From: Tretioscincus oriximinensis
Lineage: Eukaryota > Chordata > Lepidosauria > Squamata > Gymnophthalmidae
Length of the DNA: 64,000 nt
Assembly: GCA_022410635.1 (NCBI GenBank)
Contig: JAJVDF010000027.1
Span: 3,439,077-3,503,076 of the forward strand
Direction of reading: 5' to 3'
Shown here in pieces: positions 37,173-48,882 of the stretch (its first letter is position 1; every line of letters begins with the position of its first letter). The notes under the pieces are model-generated. The model ran no database searches and had not been told where the DNA came from. It worked only from the letters and a program-made list of their open reading frames with translations. A program made the position numbers and the translations under genes.

Positions 37173-38139
37173 AAACTATTTATGTTNACTTTAAATGGTG
37201 TGGTCTCCCCTGTCTTCCCTCCACAGCAATAAAAATTGGAAGACAGGAAATACATTACTTTCCCATTAAGCAAAACTTTGATAGAAGTCAAAGTCATTTC
37301 CACTCCAGCAAAGACAATTGATGTAACAAAAAACCAATTCTACCTTTTATAAAATATGTAGCACCTTTTTGTACAACGCTAATGAATTTTGAAATAACCA
37401 TTTTGAGCAGTTCTTTCCAACCTTCAAACTTCCCTGGAATATTTATTATTTCAAACATTTGCGCCTAGCTTCTGCTATTCTATATCAATTTTTATCTTAT
37501 TTTGCTTTTCTCTTAAATTATTGATGCACAGGCTTGGATAGAAGAAATGGTTAGTTATAACGGAAGGGTGGTCAAATGCTCAATTCTGAGGGCAAATCCA
37601 GATTAACTTGTTTTTTCTTGTAGATGCTATTCAACAAGGAATTTTTGGAGGGAAAGATTTGCGTAAACTAAGAAAAGTTCGCATTTCATCTGAGGATAAA
37701 ATTTATGGAAACGCTTTCCCACCATGCTTAAGATGTCCAGCAAAGCCCTGAAGATTTTTTATCAAAAATATCTCAACAATTGCAAGCTTAAGAGTCACTA
37801 GATGTAGGGTAGGCTGCACCTCTTTAAATGGCCCAAATCAGCTTGCCAAAGGTGGGAGAGATTTGGACTGAAATGATAGAAATTGTGTTTCCATTAACTT
37901 TCTAGAGGCATAAGAGATTTTCTTAGTTGTTAATTCTGTCTATGGATTGTGATACTAAATCAGGACCAAAGCAATGTCAGTAATGCAATTACTTTGAGAG
38001 ATTCTTGAGAGAGAGGCTAAAAGAAGGATACTGTGATGCACATCCATCAGTGAACGATTCCCTAATTGTAAGTGTTCTTTTTGCAAAGTTATGCCTCGTC
38101 TTCACTTCACATTTATTCTTTGAGTGATGGTTATCAGGA
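37173..38139. other. intronic stretch, nothing recognised
   Basis: AT-rich, no feature assigned. Confidence 0.5.
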
Positions 38140-38280
38140 TTGTCTGCATAGCAAACCATTTCTGCTCCCCTTTCCCTGTCTTTTAGATACTGCTGTTTTA
38201 ATATGTTAATTTAGGTTCTGATAACCGTTCTAAAGGGATATAAGGTGGTTCAGAAATGTAAATAAATAAGCAATAAGCAA
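38140..38280 (+). repeat. L2-type LINE 3' UTR end
   Basis: TACTGCTGTTTTAATATGTT and GGGATATAAGGTGGTTCAGA, then AATGTAAATAAATAAG, parallel the tail at 19301-19585. Confidence 0.7.
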
Positions 38281-40439
38281 TCAATAATCTCTGTCANGAA
38301 AACTGCATAGAAGTGTTCATTAGTAGTAGTATTCAGTTAACCAATCATTCTCAATAGACACAATATTTGATCTAACAGCTAGTTAAATGTATTTTTGCTG
38401 TCTGTCTTATGTTGTGAACCAATGTCATTTATGAGGTAAATGGTACCAATTTTTTGCTTGTAAAGCCAGGATTTGTAAAGCAGGGGCAATAGAACTAAAA
38501 TCTTTTTGAACACTAGGATAGTGATGTAAAATTGAGGGCTTGTAAAGATGTTAACTCATAAAGTGGGAGTTCATAAATCAGGATTTTCCTTTATTACCAT
38601 ACAGGAAACAGTATANTTTTCATGGGTAGTTTTCTTTTGCTTGGTTTTAAAACATTTGCTTATGTATAAATTTAGATGTAGTTCAAACTATAATATCTAA
38701 AATATGTTGGATGCTATGGATAATAAGGGGAGCAAAGCATTTTGTTGGAGGACAGAGAGTGATTTTAGACATATGGATGTTGTCTGCCTCCTTTAGCAAT
38801 ATTTCATAAATTGAATATTACTTTTCATATATGTAGCCTGAAATATTTATGATGCTGTGGTTGTCATCATATTTTTCAGTGTTTTGTTTCTATATACACC
38901 TATATGCACAGTGCATATGCAATGAACTCTGCAAATATTCTTTCATTTTTCCTTCATGGGGAGAGCCTTTGGTACCTTAAACTGCCATAAATTCAGATTT
39001 GATTGGCTTGGAAATTAAACCTAGAAAAGTAGATGGATTCTTTTATAGGAAACACTTCTAAGCTTCACATAAATGCTTATGGCATGCATCTCTAACAGCT
39101 TATATGTTTAGTGGATTCATTTGATACATCCATCATAAATCAAGACTTAACTTTGGTTGCCAGTTAGTCCAACTCAACATGTAAGCACCGTGTTTCTATG
39201 ATATCCTAGTATATAGAAATAATTCATCTACTATTGTTGCCTTGTTTTTATTAAGAAAAAAACCCCTAACTAATGTAGAGCAGGCTTCTGACAATTCAAC
39301 CAATCTCATATTCAGAACTTGCCAGAAAAGCAGAATTGAAAGAGACCATTATTCAAGAGAGACCTCCATTGGTTTTATCCATTTGATTTATGTCCATTAG
39401 ATTCTTCCTGCAAATAATGGCAGTGGTGAAGGAAGTACTATTTTTCNTGAAAAATGTTGTGTTTTTTGGGGGCCTTGTGATAAATATATAAAGCAGGGGT
39501 CCTTTAATATTCTTCTGAAAGAGTCATGGCAGCACTTATAGGCAGAAAAGGAGCTTGCAAGTTCATATTCACGTGCAAGTGGCAAATAAATGGGAAAGTG
39601 ATCTTTAAGAAAAAAATTAAATCCTCAAGATTTGCCCTTTCAACCATTTAAAAAGCAGAGCTGAGTAAATGGCAAGTTCTAACTCTAACCCTAACCTATA
39701 TTTGCAAACAAAACTGTAGGAATAGGTATTAGGTATGTGATCTTGTGAAATATACAAATAAGGTGTTCCAGACTGATTTTGAAATGATTCAAGCTAGTAG
39801 TTGTAGCTTATCCAAGGATCTTTACTTGCAGTGGCAAAGGCTTATTTCATCCCATTGATGCTGACACCAATAAATACAGTATGTACGTATGACTGGGTAT
39901 ACTGTATAAGGTTTTCTTTTTTATTTAGTTTCCCCAGCACTATTTCCTTAATAAAGATTTTAATTATGTGCTGGGTTATAGGATGTTATTTCTCTAGGAA
40001 AAGGTATGGAAGATATGGGGCTTCAACATCTTTTCCTGCTGCAGCTCTCCTTTAGCCCAAAGAACTATAAAACGAAGTTGTTCTTATGAATCTGTGTGCT
40101 TATGTTCTTCACCATAGCTCAACCTCCTGCTAGGGCAAACAGAAGTGCTCCTTTAAAACAAACTCCTTTTTATTACTGAGCAGAACTTCAGCAAACCTGA
40201 ACAGTAAGAGTAACAATAAATGGATAGAATGTTGGAACTCCACAGTGACTATTGAACAGCAGGTGGGGATAAAACCTTAAACAGACTAGGCAATAGGAGT
40301 TTATTTTGGCTTCCTTTCAACAAGTCAGCAAACCTGTCTCTATCCCATAGTCATTCTCCCATCTCTCACACACAATGTTCTTCAGTCACTAGCACACAGA
40401 ATCAAATTCACACACTTTTCCCTTAATTCCTTTTTCAAT
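38281..40439. other. intronic stretch, nothing recognised
   Basis: AT-rich. A short CTAACCCTAACC at about 39684 is a chance telomere-like string. 40110-40440 has an AATAAA-bearing minus-strand segment that could be an old LTR, not supported by a partner. Confidence 0.45.
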
Positions 40440-41440
40440 AGAAATAAGGGGGACTTACCGGCAGCGTGTCGGCCGGGTCCCCTTTTGCCGCTGCGGCCGG
40501 GGAAAGGACGNTCTGGGCGGCACGTCTCGGCACCCAGAAGTGGGTGCCGGGCGGCGCGCGCCCAGTGACGTCACAAGAAGGCGCCGGGGGTGTTTAAAGC
40601 CCCTGCGGCCTTCCTTCCGCCTCTCAGCCGGCGGAACGCGTACCCACCCTCCTGTTCCCTTTTTCTCTTTCTTTCCCCATGTCATGGCTGAAGGAGGGCA
40701 GGCGTGACGCAGCTTGCCAGGCCGGAAAAGGGGTAGCCATAGATTGGTCGGAGGATCAGCCATCCCCTGGCTATCCCATAGTTCATAGGGGGCCTTCTTA
40801 AAAGGTTTGGAATTGTGGAGCCTGCCAAGGGGATGGGCAAGGCCGAACGCAATTCCGAGTCATGGAGGTGGCTGTACACAGGAATGATCCTTGGGAGCCC
40901 TTGTATCGTCCTTGATCCTCTGGGGCTCAAGGTGCAGCTTGAGCAATGCCCATGAAAGTGGGCAATGGATATGCTGCTGGATGGCCTGGGCCGGGCAGAC
41001 TGTCATGGCCTGGCCACCAGGAGAGTGGCCAGACATGGACCCACGTAACGAGCGTGGGCAGTGGAGTCAGCTAGACGGCCCGGGCTGGGCAGCGGGGTCA
41101 GGATGCCACGCCAAGAGGGGCAGGCAGCTGGGTGGGGCCACTGCAGAGGGGCGTGGCCTGGGTCAGGCCNGATGGCTGACCGATATTGTCAGGCAAGCTG
41201 CTGCGCCTGCCACACTCCCCTATTTTACAGCCATGGCCTTTCCTCCAACTTTAGGTTTAATTCTGAGTTATGTTCCAGTTATTTATTGTTCAAATGCACT
41301 TTAACTTAGTATGTTTCGGGTTTTGCGTGATTGTTACGGGTTTGCGTTTAGNTTTTGACATGATGTTAAGTTATTATTAAACACTTGTTAAAATTGAAAT
41401 TTGACTCATGGTGTCAATCCGGGAGCCTGGCCATCGGCGG
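40440..41440 (+). mobile_element. CpG-rich DIRS-like retroelement end fragment
   Basis: A sharply GC- and CpG-rich island in AT-rich DNA. The first 200 bp share CGGCACCCAGAAG...GTGACGTCA with the promoter side of the minus-strand copy (46390-46540 reversed). 40700-41300 aligns with 36350-36850. No reverse transcriptase or recombinase. Boundaries are approximate. Confidence 0.55.
40560..40600 (+). promoter_or_regulatory. putative retroelement promoter (CRE plus TATA-like)
   Basis: A perfect CRE, TGACGTCA (40566-40573), stands about 20 bp before TTTAAAG (40593). In the related minus copy an ACGTCA half-site precedes two TATAAAA boxes at the same relative place. Confidence 0.35.
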
Positions 41441-41599
41441 CAATACCTTTTCTACAGATTATACACAAGACTCATTTCACAAGTGTTCAAACATTCAAAA
41501 CCAAACCTACCCAAATGTTCTAAAACAAAAGCCCACTTAGTTCTTTCAACTTCTCTCTTTTACAGGGACAGGGTGAACATTTTATGTAAATGAATCATA

Positions 41600-43150
41600 C
41601 TCTAAATCTAGCTGAGCATGTTACAGTGGACAAATACACTAAAGTCTAATTATGTGTTGTTTCTTTTTGTCTTCCCTGATCTTTACTGGATTTGTCTTTC
41701 TAGAGAAANGGAAATAATTCTTGTTTTATTCATGTCATGCATAATTTTATACCTCTCTATTGTATCTCCTCTCATCTACTTTTTAGATAAAAAATCCCCT
41801 ATAGGCTGTAGAAAAGCTCCTTTAGCAAACTGATAATTGTAAGTGCCCTTCTCTGAACTGTTTCCTATTATGCAATCCTTTTAAAGATGCAGTGGTAAAA
41901 ACTGCACAAATTATTCCAGACCCCACTGCATTATAATGTTAGCAGTGTTGTTTACAATAACATTTTAATTGTCCCTAAGATTGACTAAAATTAAAATGAC
42001 TATGACTCTAATCCCCCCATTATTACTGGATCCATTCGTGAATATGATTAGTTAAGATTTTAGCTTCAACATCCTTAATTTTACACTTCTTCACATTGAT
42101 TGGTATCTGTAATTTTGATATCCAGTTCTTAAAAGTTAAAATATCTCTTAGAAGCTCTTTACAGTCCTATTTTGTTTTTACTATTCTGAATAATTTGGTG
42201 TCATCAGGTAAGTTGGCTATTACACAGGCCACACATGATTCCAATTAAAAAGTACCAATCCTGAAATAGAATCTTGGGGAACCACATTTGTTGCATGTCC
42301 TGATTGTGAAAATGCCCATTTATGCCTACTCTCTATATTTTTTAATACTTTTGCCAGTTGCTTATTCATAACAGGAACTGACTTTTTACTCCATAAACCA
42401 GTTCTGAAGAACTCTTTGAATACCCCAGCTTTTTTGCAAATGTTAGTAGATGATGTGCTGGAACTTCTTTATCCACNTATTCGTCAGTACAATCAAAACA
42501 TTCTAGAAGGTTACTTAGATTGAATTTTTTGTTTAAAAAAAAGCTATGTTAGCTATCTTAGAGACTTACGGCAATTTTACCTAAAAATGGTTTCCACTAT
42601 CATCTTCAGAGCAGATGTTAAGCTGACAGACTTATAATTTATTGTGTCATTCTTGGAGGCTTTTCCAAAACAGGAATTACCTTTGTCATCTTCCAGTTCT
42701 CAACTACAAAGGCTGAGCAAAGTGACAAGTTGCATATTTCTGTTCAAAGATTTGTACTGTAAACTAAAAACTCTTTTAACAGTACTTGGTTGGAAGCCAT
42801 CTTGACCAACGGTTTTGTTGATGTTCAATTTGTCACCAGGTTCTATTGATCTGTCTCAAAATTTCTTCCATGAAGATGGAGGCAAGGAAGTCTTTCAACG
42901 TCGTTCTAATTTCCATTTCTTCTCTTGAGCACATCTTTGACTCTCTCATCATCCAATGCACAGTACACTTCCTGTTTCTAATGTATTTAAAGAAACTTTT
43001 CTTATCAGTTCCCTCAAATTTTATTTCTGTTCCTCTTATTCTCTCTTTGCATTACTTTTAATAAATGCATTCCTTTTCATATTTTTTTTCATTTGGAAAA
43101 ACCTTCCACTTTCACTTACAATTTTCTTGTTAGTATCCAATACCAATCCT
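41600..43150 (-). pseudogene. CR1 LINE reverse transcriptase, decayed
   Basis: The minus strand, pieced through stops and frameshifts, shows reverse-transcriptase blocks in order. KLNINKTVGQDGFQP near 42800 and NYKSVSLTSALKMIVETIF near 42600 are CR1 motifs. Next come GSPRFYFRIG near 42280 and LPDDTKLFRIVKTK (the YADD-equivalent FADDTKLF block), with DCKELL and INVKKCKI by 42100. The C-terminal ETVQRRALTII lies near 41850. CR1 encodes an endonuclease and reverse transcriptase for target-primed retrotransposition. This copy lacks the 5' half and is inactive. Much more decayed than the CR1 at 29880. Confidence 0.85.
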
Positions 43151-43154
43151 TCTT

Positions 43155-43412
43155 CAGTATAATAAAGAAGACAAGTGGAATTGTCTTTGAATCTTTATTC
43201 AACAGGATAACTTTAGAAAGAAATGCATCTTCATCACATTAAAGAAACAGAACAGAAAGTTAATATGGCGCACAGTTTATAAGCCAGAGGCATATGGGGC
43301 GTTGTTAAGCAATTAACCAATTAGGGGTCGTAAATTACCCGCTGCCAGCCCCTTTGGTCAGGCGGCAAAAGAAATTCAAAGATGCGGAAGAGACAGAGAT
43401 ACCTAACATTTN
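43155..43412 (-). repeat. possible solo LTR
   Basis: On the minus strand: a TGTTAGG start, GCTTATAAACTG (TATA-like), GAATAAAGATTC (polyadenylation-like) and a more GC-rich middle. No second LTR or internal region identified. Confidence 0.35.
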
Positions 43413-43656
43413 TTGTCCACACTCACCTTCCTGGCTTTAGAGTTTCTTTTCCTAATTTTAGAAATATATTTTAACTGAAATTATTGAGGCTTTAGATAGC
43501 TGCCATGCTATCTAGNGCAGGTGGCAGGAATTCGGAAGTCAGTTGTAAAACCTGACAACAGATAGTCGGCAGCTTTTTTGTTGGGATAGGCCTTAAGTAG
43601 CTGTGCCAGTTGGTAACTCTTTATGGGGGATGGTGCTAAGGTATGAAGTGAGGTTG

Positions 43657-45000
43657 CTATGGTGGAGGCTGCAGGATTTTGACGTGATGCTGGTGTGAGT
43701 CATGCCTTGGCAGCTGCAGGAGGAGTCGAACCCNCTGGTGGGCCTCTCCTCTTATCAGGATAAGGCCTGTTGGACTTGCCACTCTGGAAGTATCCAGAGC
43801 CCTCCTGGCAATGGAACTTTGGATGCTGTCCTCCGCATTTGCTGCAAGCGTGCTCATATTTGCATCCAACCCTTATGCATTGCCCGCTATTAAACTTCCA
43901 GCAAGGAATTTTTTTAACAGCTGGTCTGGACCACGGTCGAGAGTGTTTCTCAAAATNGGGTGAAAAGCTCAGGATACTGGGNTGGTGAACCGTTGTGAGC
44001 CAGATGTGATGCATTATGGAATCCCATCTGATACTTGGGGCATTTGAAGCGAACTTCCAGAAGCCCTCATTGTAGTCTAAGGCTGNCTGATCCCTGGGCA
44101 GAGCCCTGGCCCTAATAACATTATTCATGCAGTCAAAGAGTTGCCAGACCCTTTCTGGAAATGTGGTAGAAACTATACTGGAAAAGTGAGAAAAACATGA
44201 TACCCAATTGTTGAAGGTCCTGTCGATGTGTAATTCTACTTGGCCGCTTACATTTCCCCATATACGGCTTGGGGCTGTCTTGTTCAGCCATACAGAAAAT
44301 ATTTACACAATGGCTGTCCAAGACTTTGTTCTTCAGCTAATGAGGCAAGTGTGATCCTGGGGAATTGGCAGCCAAATTTGGGTCAACATGAGAAGCTGCC
44401 TCTGATGTGTCNATGAGAGAGGGGGCATTGAGTTCCCTTTGGCATTTAATTAGCCATTTTGGCATACCTGAGGCAGGTGCTCCTGCTTGCCAATATGACC
44501 TGCACCCCCATTCCCCAGATGATGAAGAAGAGGAACTACTACCTGAAGAACTGGAATTCCTCCTGTGTTGCTGATACCGCCTGCCCCTTCCGCCATTGTC
44601 ATGCTCACCCGAACTCCTGCTCATGATTGCCTCATTGGCGCCCTCCATTGCACCTTGCGGTGTTACTTTCAACACTGCTGCTGAATCAGTGGCCTCTGGG
44701 ACTAGACCTGGGGGAAAAGAGGCTGTCCTTTTTTAGTTAACCAGTTCCTGCATGATGGCAGGCAATTGGCCAATGGACTCCCTGATTTTGGTTCTAATTT
44801 CAGATATGCCACTGTCCTGGTTAGAGGGTGGTATAGACCAAGCAGGAAGTGGGGATCCATTTGTTGGTGGAATAGGGAGGGCAGGTAGTCCCACTGGAGC
44901 AGGTTGAGGAACATTGGAACTAGGCCTGCTAATCACAGTCTGTCTCGCTGTTCCTCTGCCCTGCCCCTAGCAGGAACACCTCTAGGCATGATGTGTAATA
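43657..45000 (-). pseudogene. DIRS-like retroelement gag, frameshifted
   Basis: Seen: several minus-strand frames together make one gag-like protein. An N-terminal Pro-rich part (44733-44936: RPSSNVPQPAPVGLPALPI) leads into a Ser-rich part (44337-44675). A core frame (43700 to about 44300) then includes ELHIDRTFNNWVSCFSHF and ALDYNEGFWKFASNAPSIRW. It ends with a double zinc knuckle, CWKFNSGQCIRVGCKYEHAC followed by SKCGGQHPKFHC, that is C-x7-C-x4-C-x3-H then C-x2-C-x3-H-x4-C. Known: vertebrate DIRS-type tyrosine-recombinase retroelements have gag proteins of this type. Gag would coat the element RNA. The reverse transcriptase and recombinase that should follow at lower coordinates are missing. 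Frame changes and Ns interrupt the frame. A related Ngaro/PAT-type element is the alternative. Confidence 0.7.
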
Positions 45001-45169
45001 AAATAAGGGATTGGCCCTTCCTATTTTCAGCTGCTGTGATGAAGTGACCAGATCCCTCCAGAGGCTGTATTCAAGAAAACAAAAGTGTTATCGATACCTG
45101 TTCAAGAAGGGTCTAGTGATTGAATAGATGGGGCAAGCAATTAAATGCCAAGGTAACTGCTTGTTGTAT

Positions 45170-45840
45170 GCTCCTCCAACACACTCTAAACAAGAATTGG
45201 TTAGATGCCTGCCCTATACTGCACCAGCTCTTTAAACTATATGTGAGAATTTATGAAAAGCACCTGTGTGCCTGCCTTATATTACTTTAAATGATGCACA
45301 AGAGTTTATGGAAGGCAGCTGGGTGCCTGCCTTATACTGCACCAGCACTTAACTATATGCAAGAATTTATGGAAGGCACCTGGGTACCTGTCCTATACTG
45401 CACCAGCACTTTAAACGATACATCAGAATTTATGCCTGCAATGTACTGCCCAAGCCCTTTAAACTGTATACGAGAATTTATGGAAGGCACTTATATGCCT
45501 GCCATATACTGCCCAAGCAGTTAACACTATATGTGAGAGTCTATGGCAGCCACAGAGATGTCTGCCACAGAGATGTTTAAACCATATACATGAATTTACA
45601 GATTTATTGAAGATAGTCAGATGTATGCCGTATACTGCACAGGGCCTTAAAATTATGAACCAGGATTGATAGCAGTTAGCTACCTGCCATATACTGCCCA
45701 GCTCAATGCAATAAACCAGGATTTATGGGAGGCACTTAGGTGCCTGCCATATGCTCCACAAGGACCCTGTACAGCATAAGCACTTTAACTATGACCAGAG
45801 TTATGGAAGGTGGTTAGAAGCCTGCCCTATGTTGCACGAG
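45170..45840 (-). repeat. minisatellite in the DIRS-like leader, about 10-11 units of about 60 bp
   Basis: Repeating + strand unit: GAATTTATGGAAGGCACCTG, GTGCCTGCCTTATACTGCAC and CAGCACTTTAAACTATAT, degenerate. The reverse complement core GTGCAGTATAAGGCAGGCAC matches the + array at 36015. Confidence 0.9.
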
Positions 45841-46599
45841 AGCTTGATACCGCAAAGCAAAACAACTATTGCTATAGACCAGAGCAGGGGAAATGCGAGG
45901 CTCTTATTTAGTTGGGCCTAATTCTGAAGCGGGTGGCCCTTTTAACTGCAGCTGGCCTGGCTCCACTGGCCTAGTCCTTGCGCAGGCCCGCAGGCACCCC
46001 CACAGGGGCTATTCTTAGCCATGGCCAGCCTAATCCCATGGGGTGTAGACTTAATAGGCCGCCTATGCCTACCCCAACAAGGTGTGGGGCCAGCCCACAG
46101 CCGGAAAACTATCCCCAGGAGGGAATGGGTTTGTGGGAATGAATTTCCTGTGCCACTGCCCCACCGCCCTGTGTTGCCAGCAGCTAGCTTCTTTCCAGAA
46201 TGCTAGACTGCCTGCTTCACCCCACCAAAAGCTAAAGAACCCTCCGGAATTCAAATCCGCCACTGCACACCTTAAATGAGGTGAAGCAGCCTCTTCAGTC
46301 CATGGCAGTCTGCGAGGTTGGGCAAAAAATGGCAGCCNCTGGACTGTGGAGCACGAAGGAGACGTCTGCACCTTTGCGCGTCTGGAACAGAAGAGGAAGA
46401 TTGTGGCCGGTGGAGTACTTTTATACCCTCCATGCTTTTATAACCACGTCATTTCCTGGCGTCTGCTTTTGGGCACCGAGAAAGGACGTGGTTTCCTAGA
46501 CCGTTTCCCTCTTCCCCACTGGCAACAGCCAGTGTGGCCGCAATCATGACTGCAGCTGACTTAATGAGGCTTTAGGTAACTGCCAAGCCATCTAGAGAG

Positions 46600-47861
46600 A
46601 GTTTGATCTCTTTTTTTCCATTTATATTTTCTTTACCACTTTTTTGAAAACCAAAGTTAACCTGTTGGACCATGTAGGTTTTCACTTCTTTGAGCAGCAC
46701 ACTTTATTACATTGTGGCCATTGATAATTGATGTTTATATCAATATTGCTTAGAGATCTGTATTTTGCATTCCCAATGAAGGGAAATTTGAAGCCAAGGT
46801 AAACAATCTTATTTCATGACATATTTTGTTGCTTATATTAGGTTGCACTGAGTTCTATTCAAAGTTTTGCAAACAAAGCAAGGGATGGTGAAAGCAATGT
46901 GACCTGCTTACAAAAAGATAAAAAAAGAACATTAGAGGCATATGTGTTTCTTTTTCTCTGATAGCTGCTTTCTGTCAGAGTACTGACTGAGTGAACTCAA
47001 TGCCCTTTTCAGAATGCCTTGGGCTAAAAAGAAAAAAAAATCTTCCTATATATGATAAAAGCTCTTTAGCCTTCGCCTCTTTCATGAAGGCGGTCCAGAC
47101 CCAGTAGGCTTGGTCAAAGTCAATATATCAGCACTGACCTTTATGGGATTGAGCGAGATGAAATGTATCGAAATACTTGGGAAGATATTTGCTAATGAGA
47201 GGAAAAGGAATGAAAAAGTCAGGTTTCCTCCACTGAATTGGCTGTTAAAAAGAGAAAAAAAACCTCTCTTCCACATTGGAGCATCAGCTAGCCATGATCT
47301 CTGTTGGCTCGATTTCAATCCTTGCTATACAACTCGCAAACATTCATGCTGTGTTTGCCTACTTTGTAACAATTGCAATGTTGCAAACAGTCTTATAATT
47401 TTGTAAGCTACATTTGAATATCATGAGTATGTCAAATGTTCACAAAAATTGCTGTTTTAAAAATTACTGCCACAACAATGTTCCATTTCAAAGCTACTTT
47501 ACACATGGAGCAGACATTCAGTCCAACTNCAGACATTATTCTTTGTATGTATTTATTAAGCTTCCATACACACAACACGGAATGTGTGTCTGTACAGGTG
47601 TATGGATGTCCTGACTAATGTTCAGCATAGAAGGGTTCTAAACCACATTAGAACCACAGAAAATCAATTTTAAAATTATGATTTTCTAATCACCTTTGAC
47701 CCTAGATTAATCTTCTAATCTAGAAGAAGTTGGCATTTACAGGGAAAGTTCTAATGATATCCTGATGACACATGAAGTTTCTTTTTTGTTCTTGGTCTTT
47801 TCATTCTTCGTGCTTCATTTTGAGATTACAAAGAAACAGTCACATTAATATTTGTTCAGAA
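46600..47861. other. intronic stretch, nothing recognised
   Basis: AT-rich, short open frames without motifs. Confidence 0.5.
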
Positions 47862-47945
47862 AGTCCAGAAAGAGAGATTTGTAGCACTCTGGAGATTAAC
47901 GAGAGGAAGGTAGACAACATTAGCTTTCGTGGACAAATCTCCCTT
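47862..47945 (-). repeat. Penelope-like element tail fragment
   Basis: GAAAGTCCAGAAAGAGAG, GTAGCACTCTGGAGATTAAC and TTAGCTTTCGTGGACAAAT match the tail at 53194 and the arms at 22462. Confidence 0.7.
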
Positions 47946-48066
47946 GCTAGACTTTTTGAGATTAGTTAATCAATCTACTGGTTACTCTGATTCAGTATTA
48001 TTTCTTTGTATGGCCAGCACAATTTGACTGTGTATGAAGTTCAATGTTTCCTCTAGCTCCAGCCAA

Positions 48067-48171
48067 GAGGAAAAGGGTTTGGGAGGAAAGGAAAAAAAGA
48101 GAAGGAAGGGAGAAAGGAGGAGGAGAAGGAGGAGGAGGAGAAGAAGGAGGAGGAGAAGGAGAAGAAGAATT
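48067..48171. repeat. purine-rich (GGA/GAA)n tract
   Basis: More than 100 bases of almost pure purine, read directly. It lies about 710 bp upstream of exon 6. Confidence 0.95.
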
Positions 48172-48882
48172 GTATCCCTAATGCAGTGGGCATAATTCCA
48201 CTAGAATATATATATATATTACTACTGTATTTTTTACTCTATTTTGTATGTTCTGTACACCGCTAAGTGCATGGTTAGCACTATAAACAACAACACCAAT
48301 AATAATCTGAACTTGTACAATTGTGCTTTCTATGGCATATACATGTTTATAGAAAAGTGATTTTTTAAAATTCCATTTTTACCCTTAACTCTGTTTTTGT
48401 ATAATCAGAACCTTGGTGGTCCAGTGCTACCTTTGTTCTCTGCTCATACAAAATACACATCTATGCTAAAACTGATGAGGATATTTGTAGATACTGAAAA
48501 AAGTATTTCCTTCATAGCATAAAAGTTATGAAGAAATATATAGAAGGGGTGAGGGCATGGAAGTAGGAGGGATGAGGACGGAGATGGGGGAAATATAGCT
48601 AAATTAAATGTTAGATGTTATTGTGTGTTTCCTTTGAATATATGTATATGTAGTGCAAGAGAATATATATTGGCTGAATATATACTTTTAAAAAGGCGAT
48701 GTCCAAAAAGGAACACAGAAAGATATACAGCATTCTCTCTAAAGCGTGCTTAATGAGAAATGACTTTTTCTTGTGGCAGTAGTGATTTATCTAGTGCCTC
48801 AAACGTTACTTAGACTACGATAAAGAGAGGACATGAAGCACAAGTATGTAATCTTCCTTTTATCTTTTCTTCAACATTGCAG

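Larger units (their letters stand above)
43480..46600 (-). mobile_element. DIRS-like retroelement copy, 3' truncated
   Basis: Minus-strand order: promoter end (46540-46390, two TATA boxes), a leader, the minisatellite (45840-45170), gag (45000-43657), then an abrupt end. Its two edges carry a similar sequence of about 36 bp in the same orientation: GAGGCTTTAGATAGCTGCCA at 43487 and GAGGCTTTAGGTAACTGCCA at 46567. Confidence 0.6.
26556..48882 (+). other. PRKN: PRKN intron 5, complete
   Basis: Bounded by the exon-5 GTAAGA donor and the exon-6 CAG acceptor, 22,327 bp. It joins phase 0 to phase 0. Human PRKN spans well over 1 Mb with introns mostly above 100 kb, so this intron is far shorter. It contains CR1, L2, DIRS-like and DNA-transposon remains and no recognisable additional exon. 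Confidence 0.92.

Noticed and set aside
39684..39696. Telomere-like CTAACCCTAACC
   Set aside because: Only about two units, within chance for 64 kb.
40110..41560. An old LTR split by the CpG-rich DIRS-like fragment
   Set aside because: The AATAAA-bearing flank and weakly similar edges (CCTTTTTCAATAGAAA versus CCTTTTCTACAGATTA) are suggestive only; no second LTR copy to align.
45170..45840. CRISPR-like array
   Set aside because: Units are degenerate and contiguous with no unique spacers; it is a retroelement minisatellite in a vertebrate intron.
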